The notes under the pieces were generated by a model that saw nothing but the letters and a program-made list of their open reading frames with translations, was not told the DNA's origin and ran no database searches. This document shows, in pieces, positions 56,388 to 64,000 of a stretch of 64,000 nt of DNA (the first letter of the stretch is position 1; every line of letters begins with the position of its first letter). The DNA is taken from NCBI RefSeq assembly GCF_963422355.1, contig NC_085099.1, positions 7,511,746-7,575,745 on the forward strand, read 5' to 3'. A program made the position numbers and the translations under genes. This DNA is from Corticium candelabrum. Its lineage: Eukaryota; Porifera; Homoscleromorpha; Homosclerophorida; Plakinidae.

Positions 56388-57390
56388 TCACAATGATTAC
56401 TAATGAAAGAGCCATGCGTGAGTCACCTAGAATGTATCTAGGCCTCAGCTTAGGGGGTGCGGTGGGGTCTCAATTCCTTAAGGGCTTTCACACCAACCCG
56501 GTGGGAGGTTTCACTGATCATGAGGTACATGCTTCTGTACAGTCCATACGCCGATCACTAACAGCCATGCATATGGGGTATTAAGAGTCTTTTCGTGAGC
56601 TCAACAGAGGCGGGGGGGAAGAGGGGCACTACCCCTTCAATATTTGGCTTGGACGCTGCCCCTCCAAAGTTGAAGCTATGATAAAGTTTCTTATCTATTC
56701 ATGCTCTCTAGAGTTTTTTGGCCTGAAACTTGTGCAACTTTTTTTCACAATCTGAAGAGACATCTACAGTATTGCAAGAAAAGAATACTACGACAAAGAG
56801 AACCCACGGCCGTTAACACACACACTACACACACGCACGCACGCACGCACGCACGGGAAACACACATTGGGATCACGTGACTGTCAGCAAAAACTATTTC
56901 CCGATCTGAAACCGCTTCCGCCGTTGCTGAAAGACATTTTCATGCACTGTCAGTGCAGAGTTGACAATTTGCGTAGCAGACTGAGCGCTGGAACGTCCAT
57001 TATCTATAGCAAACCAATCCTGCAATTAGGGCAAGACGAAATGCATTCAATCAGTCAAACATTGAAACGCTGGATGGAATAATCCAATTTGTCAGATGGA
57101 ATGGTAACTTAGCAAAGATGTCAAATAGGCATCTAAAGAAAAACAACAAGCGCACACGTATGTCACATGAGTATCACAGTATGGCGTTGATGTCATCGAC
57201 CTCACCACCGCTTCAACTGCCACAACTAAGAAAGAACTAGAGAAGACAAAGACGGGATAAAACTTAACTTGTAGACAATGACACCAATTGCAACGAAAAA
57301 GGACAACTGTAATCTTAAACGTAAATTGTAAACTACTGACAACGGTACGTCTTCTTAAAAGCCGCATACAAGCACCATGTCACTAACCAA
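56320..57390. other. (TA)n microsatellite and unassigned sequence
   Basis: A TA tract runs 56320-56385 and a short (CACG)n run lies near 56835-56855. A 71-codon plus-strand frame at 56867-57082 (starting MGSRDCQQKLFPDLKPL) has a protein-like composition but no family that I recognise and no neighbours in frame. No other feature. Confidence 0.4.
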
Positions 57391-60300
57391 CTAAACGCGT
57401 TCGCAGCCGTAGCATTTGAGCATTCCAAACGCCATGTTATACTTGAAACGTTCATAGTCTCCGCACAGTCCCACGGGTATAATCAATTTCAACTCACAGG
57501 TTGACGAGCGTGGGTAAATCCCAGCAAAGTCCTCCTGATCAACAACTACAGAAGGTGATTGGTCAAACCCCGAAAGGTGGGATACAGTCGCAACCTGTCA
57601 CAAACACGAGGATAGACGGCAGATCCAACTTGTAAGAACAGTCATCTTGTTCTAAATAGAAAGCCATAACTTACAGAGAGAGTACAATAAATAAAATATT
57701 GCCCATACCAATGACCACCTGACCATCCTCCACGTCTGACAAGAACTGACACCATTTCATGATTAGCTCTTCCTCCTTTGATCTTTGGTTACTCCCAAGT
57801 GGAGAAGGGTTGGTCTTGAACAGATTACGTATCACCTGGGAGTCTAGAGGTTTTGACTCAGAGCACGAGAGCAGCCAGTGCCAGGGAAACGTTTTCGTTG
57901 ATAAGGGTCTGCAGACCATGACACTGCATGCCTTGGAGAACTTGATCAAGGGCAATTTTGTTTGGTATATAATGATGTTGGCACACATTCCTTGAACAAG
58001 TTCGTCGACGTTCTGCTGTGTGAACGAATGTGCTGGTTTTGCAAATCCCAGGTCAAATCGAGCATCATACTCATTACTAGCTAACAGACGTCGTGCGTCA
58101 TCAAGACGCTAAGCATTCCGCAGCTGAGACAACACAGAAACACCCCTATTAGTGATAACCGAAAGCAAAGCTAAATATCTGCGCGCGCACATTCATTATA
58201 ATGTCGGAGACGCAAACAGTTGCAAGGCCACTGATCATGAAACGGGAAGACTTGGTTCTACATACTGCAAACACGGGACCAAGTTCCGTCAATCACTGTT
58301 CAATCCGACAACAAACAATTTGAGAACACTTAGATAATTATGTTAATTACGTGGCCCACCTCACTCCAGATTTTCCTCTGATGCTCATTGGGGAGTTCTT
58401 CCACTGCTGGCTGTCTGCTTACAGTGCCGGTTGCCAAATACTGCGCTATAGAGGGCGCAAGAAAAGTGGGTGACGGCCCTTCTTGCATAATAGACATTGC
58501 CATAAGACGTTCTTTACAAAATATCACCCAACTAGTACTACAGCGGACAAGAAACAATCACGCGTGCACGTACCTGCTACCAAATACTTACTCTGCTGAA
58601 TAGACGCCACATTCTGCGCAACTACCTTGCATGTCGGCGGTCCAACAAAAAAGTCTGACTGGCTGCATGCCAGAAGGGCAAAACGAAAAAATTCTTTTCT
58701 AGGACCTCCATCATCGACTGCCTTTTCGAACACGAAGTGGACACGTAACCATTTATTTTCGGAAAACACTGGATCGAGTCAGGGCACGGATAGTATCGGC
58801 CCATATATGAGATCGTCTCACGTCAATACATTAAATATTTTCTTTCAAATCTTCTAGGAATGCCAGCTCGGGCAAGACCTGCTTCTGATGACCCTGAACG
58901 ATGCTCTGCAGGTTATCTGGCTCAACACACTGCCTGCAGGAAAGAGACTCATTACAATACTAATGCTGTGCTCAACCGGTAAGACGAGCAAGTCAGTCTT
59001 CTTCAGTTCCTAGTAATTACTTACTCTTGTTTCTGAAGGCTTGCAGCTAACGCAGCTTGTACATTCGTCGATTGGTCATCATACTCATCACGTTCAGCTT
59101 CACTGTGATAAAGGTACTGCTTCAAATGTATGTCGTCATCGCTATCCCCTTGCAGCATTGTCGTGTAAACACTGAATGGCAAAAATTCATCACAGTCCTG
59201 GAATGACTGCGATGTGTGATGTACGATGTGCACACGCATGCAGAGAAAGCTACATATCTATAATGCAGCGTACCTGTACAGATCCGAAGGCTCATTAGTT
59301 TCAAATGCGGGTGATGATTTCGACGGACCTGTTTTGGGCCGCTTCCTTTCGGGAGAGCTCTGATTTGCTTGCTCTTCCTCATCTACGATAACAACATCCT
59401 CGAAGGCCTCCTTAAAACGAACCATTGAGCTACATGATAGTTGAAATGTCGAGAAAGGAGGATCTGAACCTACACCATCAGAGGCTGCCTTTGTGTCCAA
59501 ATTCACTGATGGCCTGAAATACATGGTCTTGTGGCCATATATCTGATGGCTAGTCTTCCCATCCATCTGTTGTCCAGCCATCAAGTTTGGACGCACTAGC
59601 TTATTGCCACAGGGCATCATGAATTCGAAGCTGTACATAAATATCAAAATCCTCGTGAGTGCATACACAAATTCTGATACCCACCCCACCCCCGCCCTTG
59701 TGTGCAGCATGGACAAAAACTCCAATTCATGCATCATCTATGCATCTTCGAAAAAACAGCTAATTAAGACCAGCTATGCACAGCACATCTGCTTTCTGCT
59801 CACCTGCAACAGTTAATACCCTGTTCGAGTTTTGCAAAGAAAGCTTCTTTTAGCGCGTTGTATAGCTGTGGGGCAGACCATTGCTTATCCAAGAGAAAAG
59901 CGTTCAAAACGAACCCCTCCTCAATTAGTTTCGCTTTGACTGACTGTCGTGGCACACTGTCGCAGCAAGGATCGGATAGCAATATTACTTGCTTACAAAC
60001 AGACGAGACAGCCTTGCTAGCACCCGACGACTGTGAGCGTCGAGCTGCTCCTCTTCTTCTACTACATTGCCAAGAACAGGAGCGACTGCGTCCAATGGCG
60101 ATCGCAGAGCTGCATGATACCTGTAGCCCTCGCCCTCGCCCAAAGACGAACGAGACTTCTTGTTCGGGTGTGTTGAAGAGCGACCTTCGACGAGCTCGTG
60201 ATGTGTAACTGGCAGCCGAACCACTGGAGTCAGAGGTAGTGACCGATGCATCTCGATTTCTGTCATGCTGTCGAGCGACGGATTCGTCCAAGGCCGAGCG

Positions 60301-60399
60301 AAACTGTGCGTGGTTGACGATGTTTCTGGCTAATTCAGCAACATCCACGTCGTGTGGGTTGACTCTATCCGCCATATCACGATCGGGAGGCAAGATCAC
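57391..60399 (-). CDS. HECT-type E3 ubiquitin ligase (G2E3-like), probably damaged
   Basis: HECT ligases pass ubiquitin from an E2 through a catalytic Cys to a substrate. Exon 1 (60399-59804) has a Ser/Arg-rich N terminus. Exon 2 (59630-59274) reads FEFMMPCGNKLV. An acidic exon (to 59025) follows, then HECT pieces: RSHIWADTIRAL, VDDGGPRKEFFRFALL (to 58574), RLMAMSIMQEGPSPTFL (58511-58360), 58108-57719 and 57594-57391. The last holds IYPRSSTCELKL with the catalytic Cys and NMAFGM near the end. The last four exons close in frame. Upstream there are breaks: the exon 2/3 junction does not close, a TAA lies in the frame just before RSHIW (about 58830), and one extra base is needed near 58770. Either decay or assembly errors. 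The gene faces the integrase gene and lies inside the 9.7-kb element. Confidence 0.75.
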
Positions 60400-60537
60400 T
60401 CTACCAGATGGGAAAGAACATCGAACGCTGTGGTGTGGAATGCCACCGATGTGTACGCAGCTGCATCATTTCAGCTCAGCTCCTCTTTATAGGCGGTGAC
60501 TACAAGCGATTTCAGTGTATCCTCTTTTTGTAGATAT

Positions 60538-61317
60538 ACGCGTGTATTTTTATGCAATTCCAGTGTATTTTTATGCAATTCCAGTGTATTTTTATGCGAT
60601 TCCAGTGTATTTTTATGCATTTCCAGTGTATTTTTATGCAATTCCAGTGTATTTTTATGCGATTCCAGTGTATTTTTATGCGATTCCAGTGTATTTTTAT
60701 GCAATTCCAGTGTATTTTTGCAATTCCAGTGTATTTTTTGCGAATCCAGTGTAGTTTTATGCAATTTCAGTGTATTTTCATGCGATTTCAGTGTATTGTT
60801 TTTGTGATTCCAGTGTATTTTTATGCGATTCCAGTGTATTTTTTGCAATTCCAGTGTATTTTTTGAAATTGCAGTGTATTTTTATGCAATTCCAGTGTAT
60901 TTTATGCGATTCCGGTGTATTTTTTTGCGATTCCAGTGTATTTTTATGCGATTCTAGTGTATTTTTTGCAATTCCAGTGTATTTTGCGATTTCAGTGTAT
61001 TTTTATGCAATTCCAGTGTATTTTTATGCGATTCCAGTGTATTTTTGCAATTCCAGTGTACTTTTTGCGATTCCAGTGTATTTTTTGCGAATCCAGTGTA
61101 GTTTTATGCGATTTCAGTGTATTTTTGCAATTCCAGTGTATTTTTGCAAATCCAGTGTAGTTTTATGCGATTTCAGTAAATTTTCATGCGATTTCAGTGT
61201 ATTTTCATGCGATTCCAGTGTATTGTTTTTTGCGATTCCTGTATTTTTGCAATTCCAGTGTATTTTTTGCAATTCCAGTGTATTTTTTGTGGACGTTCGC
61301 GATTCCAGTGTATTTTT
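60538..61317. repeat. Right satellite array, inverted relative to the left
   Basis: About 38 units of TGCGATTCCAGTGTATTTT and variants (GCAATTCCAG, GATTTCAG, GCGAATCCAGTGTAG): the reverse complement of the units at 51717-53236. It begins ~140 bases upstream of the HECT start codon and ends at the right terminal segment of the 9.7-kb element. Continuous open frames through it are a consequence of unit sequence. Confidence 0.95.
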
Positions 61318-61521
61318 GTGTTCGCTTGCCATAATTTTGTCATGTTTCGCTTGCCATACATAGCACCCGACAGTGTAAACTCTAACCAATTTTATGTTTC
61401 TCCAGCAACCATGCACTGTACATGTTTTAACATCACATAAACTCAACATCAGACCATCCCTGGTCTAACATCACGTACAATCGAGATCGTCAGGTCTCGC
61501 AGACACTCTTTGCCTGACATT

Positions 61522-62839
61522 TGTACAGCTCCTATTTTGTTCACGGGTACTATTTTGTTCACGGCCCCTATTTTGTTCATATTTGCCCCTATTTTGTTCA
61601 TATTTGCCCCTATTTTGTTCATATTTGCTCCTATTTTGTTCACCGGGTACTATTTTGTTTGCGTGAAAGTCGACAAAATAGGCAACTTGCTGCCCAGAAC
61701 AAGGTTACTTTTCTCTATTTCTATGTAGCCTCGGCCTCCCAGACCCGTGTAGCGCCGATTCACATCGTCCTCCACGGGTCTGGGATGCCACCACCTCTTC
61801 TCAATATATTGCAGTTGGTCCTAGGACTAGCATTAATGTTCAGTTTCATAAATGCATACATTTCCAATTACGGCCATAATACAAGAACGGCGAAGACATG
61901 TCGCGCTAGAACATCGTGTCGCATCCCTCTGCACGGGTACTTTTGTGTTTACAGTAGCTACGGTTTTATCATTTGTGTGTTAGTTGGAAACGCGAACGGG
62001 ACGCTGGGAAGCACTTTCTTTTACTAGAGGTGCCGCGGACGCGATCGGCATGTGCCTGATCGCCGTGAATCCGCTGCGAGTAGCTGTTAGTCGCGCGTGG
62101 AGCCGCGAATTCGAGATGAAAATTCGCAATGGGCGCATCCGTTGTGACTCGATCGTCCGGATTCGATGTGACATGCCGCGAAATCGCGACAAAACTTCGC
62201 CGTGAAATTCTCCGCAAGACTCTGTGTAGAAGACGTGATCATGAAGTCGTTGAGGATGCAGCTGTCTGGCTAGTGTAGATGTCGAAGCATCGGTTCGAAC
62301 AAACGGCTCTACTAGGCGTCGTTACTGCCGTTGACAGGCGCAGAATACAAACCACGAGGCGTAGGGACGTGAGTTTGCGTGAAGAGCGCACTACAAGTCG
62401 TCGTATGTGTACAGTGTAGTCTTTGGGAGACAGCAGATATGCATGAGATGTCTTCGTTGATTACAGCTGTAATTGTAAAGGCATGCATTATGAAACTGAA
62501 CACTAATACTGGTCCTAGGACCAACCGCAATATATTGAGAAGAGGCGGTACCACCCCAGACCCGTAGAGGACGACTTTGAATTGGCGCTACACGGATCTG
62601 GGAGGCCGAGGCTAATTTCTATGCAGTTTGCCGTGTCTAGAGTACATTTGCTAGAAGAAAAGAAATTTGTGACACGAAAACGCGAGTAGAGAGGAAGAAA
62701 TGTGCGTGAACAAAATAGGAGCTGCTACGACGGGTTCAGAACGCGTAAACAAATAGTACCCGGTGAACAATAGGAGCAAATATGAACAAAATAACGCCGT
62801 GAACAAAATAGTACCCGTGAACAAAATAGGAGCTGTACA
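61522..62839. mobile_element. Foldback element with long inverted ends and 5-bp duplication
   Basis: The left end TGTACAGCTCCTATTTTGTT and the right end (its inverse, ending AGGAGCTGTACA) are followed inward by tandem TTTGTTCA-type units. Further matching inverted blocks extend to ~340 bases per arm: CGGCCTCCCAGACCCGTGTA on the left pairs with the 62590 region on the right, and CAATATATTG appears in both. ACATT flanks both ends (61517-61521 and 62840-62844). The central 61860-62490 has no convincing gene. A non-autonomous DNA transposon of unknown superfamily. The array at 45690-46131 and the first bases of the window are related. Confidence 0.85.
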
Positions 62840-63202
62840 ACATTCATTCTCATGTGAGGGGAGCATACCCGCCGCCTGCTCCGGATTTTGGGGCGACACA
62901 GTCGCGTGCCCGGTGGACCCGTCTTTCGCACTCTCCGCAGGCATGTTTAAATGCACATGCAATAGGGAGCCCCTTTTGCAAAAGTTCCATAGACGGCAAA
63001 TAGGACGAGCGTTGAAGTCGACGTGCGACTGTCCTGAATGTGGGGTGAACCGCTGCGGTGACTGTACTAGTGGCGACCCGATTGGAGACGCGTTAGAAAA
63101 CAGCGGAGGAGGGTATGTAGACAGCGCACATTCTAACGACGAATGGTCTCCTTTAGAGCAATGCTCTCAACCCATGCTCTACGTACACGTCGGCAGTAGG
63201 AA

Positions 63203-63375
63203 AGTGGTATACATGGATGGTGGTATACATGGGTGGCGGTATACATGGATGGTGGTATACATGGATAGTGGTACATGGATGGTGGTATACATGGAAGGTG
63301 CATGGATGGTGGTATACATGGAAAGTGGTATACATGAATAGTGGTATACATGGATGGTGGTATCCATGGATGGTA
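63203..63375. repeat. TGGTATACATGGA minisatellite
   Basis: About twelve imperfect units of 13-16 bases (GTGGTATACATGGATG). Frames across both strands are artefacts of the repeat. Confidence 0.9.
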
Positions 63376-63483
63376 ACGGTTGCCCCCATGTTTGTGTGGA
63401 ATGCTGATATGGCGTATTTGCAGAACATGCATGGAATCATATCCATCCGACAGCCGTTCCTGTGAGCTTCCCTCACAATTAGT

Positions 63484-63486
<3 letters not shown>

Positions 63487-63566
<80 letters not shown>

Positions 63567-63576
63567 ATATATAAAG
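63487..63576. repeat. (TA)n microsatellite
   Basis: About 70 bases of TA ending in a short GT run. Confidence 0.95.
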
Positions 63577-64000
63577 TGCCCTGCATCTTACCTTGCCAGT
63601 TGTAACTCCACTCGTCAACTGATATGTCGGTTCCATTCTCTGCTTTCTCAGTTGAAAGTGTCATTTTCCATCGAAAACGAGCACACTTTTCCAGGAGAGC
63701 AGGTTGCTCATGAACGCCTATGTCAAAGTATTCCAGACACAGCTCTTAAGACTGAAATGACCAGTCAACGAAGTTTGCAGAGTAGGCTGGATTCTGATTT
63801 AAGTTCTTCCCTCAAAGATTCTGCTAATATTCGACATTGCGCTAGACTGAACACCATTTCTGGCCAACGTGCTGGTGCATGGTTACGGGCATTGCCAAAA
63901 CTAAGCCTCGGCCTCGCCATGCCAAGCAAAAAATTTAGTGTTGCTTTGAGAGTCTGGTTGGGCATTCCAATCTTCAACTTGCCTTCTGATGCCAAGCCCT
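63577..64000 (-). other. Unassigned sequence at window edge, possible coding fragment
   Basis: On the minus strand a frame open from 63995 to 63765 reads GMARPRLSFGNARNHAPARW and continues RILAESLREELKSESSLL. Composition and length suggest a fragment of a protein, perhaps from a transposon, but I recognise no family and the window ends here. Confidence 0.25.

Larger units (their letters stand above)
51676..61358. mobile_element. 9.7-kb TIR element with integrase and HECT ligase genes
   Basis: Both ends begin with a near-identical inverted segment of ~42 bases (TATGGCAAGCG, then AACATGACAAAATTATGG, then CAAGCGAA) that runs straight into a ~20-bp satellite array. Direct repeats CATAGC at 51670-51675 and 61359-61364 fit a 6-bp target duplication. 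Inside are a plus-strand rve/DDE integrase-like gene (53486-55132) and a converging minus-strand HECT-type ubiquitin ligase gene (57391-60399). Integrases of retroviral type and Polinton/Maverick elements make 4-6-bp duplications, so size and enzyme class agree, but no Polinton polymerase, protease or capsid gene is seen. Both genes carry at least one break, so this copy may be inactive. I cannot name a described family with this layout. Confidence 0.75.

Noticed and set aside
51676..61358. Polinton/Maverick identity for the 9.7-kb element
   Set aside because: The 6-bp duplication and integrase would fit, but no polymerase B, adenain-like protease, packaging ATPase or capsid gene is present, and the integrase is of another subfamily.
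60515..61440. Phe/Cys/Ser-rich frames of 80-200 codons
   Set aside because: By-products of the inverted satellite array.
63133..63636. Tyr/Ile/His-rich frames
   Set aside because: Arise from the TGGTATACATGGA minisatellite and the TA tract.

Overview
The window is nuclear DNA of an invertebrate animal. The genes have short GT-AG introns (often 60-120 bp), conserved metazoan genes can be assembled exon by exon, and the spaces between them hold DNA transposons, a decayed LTR retrotransposon and many long microsatellites. An early-branching marine invertebrate such as a sponge is my best guess, from the transposon repertoire and compact introns; it is an inference and cannot be proved here.

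Layout. 1-11.5 kb: gene-poor, with two small hAT-like MITEs, one decayed transposon ORF and one weak multi-exon gene candidate. 11.5-19.2 kb (minus): a complete eight-exon DCLRE1A/SNM1A nuclease gene with a decayed hAT (ZMYM1-like) copy and a SINE-like repeat in its large intron. 19.4-35.2 kb (plus): a divergent four-exon gene for a small Cys-rich protein ending in a PCNA-binding (PIP) motif. Its 15-kb intron holds a nest of elements: a Ty3/Gypsy element with integrase before reverse transcriptase (Gmr1-like order), an OTU-protease/hAT transposon inside its 5' LTR, and an intact PIF/Harbinger transposon inside that. 35.4-41.1 kb: GTF2B (TFIIB, ten exons, minus) head to head with ALDH9A1 (six exons, plus). 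41.6-42.4 kb (minus): a five-exon gene of unknown function. 43-51.4 kb: a MITE with a 9-bp target duplication, a short tandem array and a ~5-kb palindrome. 51.68-61.36 kb: a 9.7-kb element with near-identical inverted ends and a 6-bp target duplication; each end leads into a ~20-bp satellite array, and inside are an rve-type integrase gene and a HECT ubiquitin-ligase gene. 61.5-62.8 kb: a foldback element with a 5-bp duplication. 63-64 kb: a minisatellite, an AT microsatellite and unassigned sequence.

The main candidate for an undescribed system is the 9.7-kb integrase plus HECT-ligase element bounded by inverted satellite arrays. Next are the OTU-hAT transposase and the divergent pair of two PIP-motif genes. 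Exon models were checked by hand for splice sites and reading-frame closure. GTF2B closes at 315 residues, DCLRE1A at 634, ALDH9A1 at 490, the Cys-rich PIP gene at 204 and the unknown gene at 218. Family names rest on motif recognition, not on a database search.
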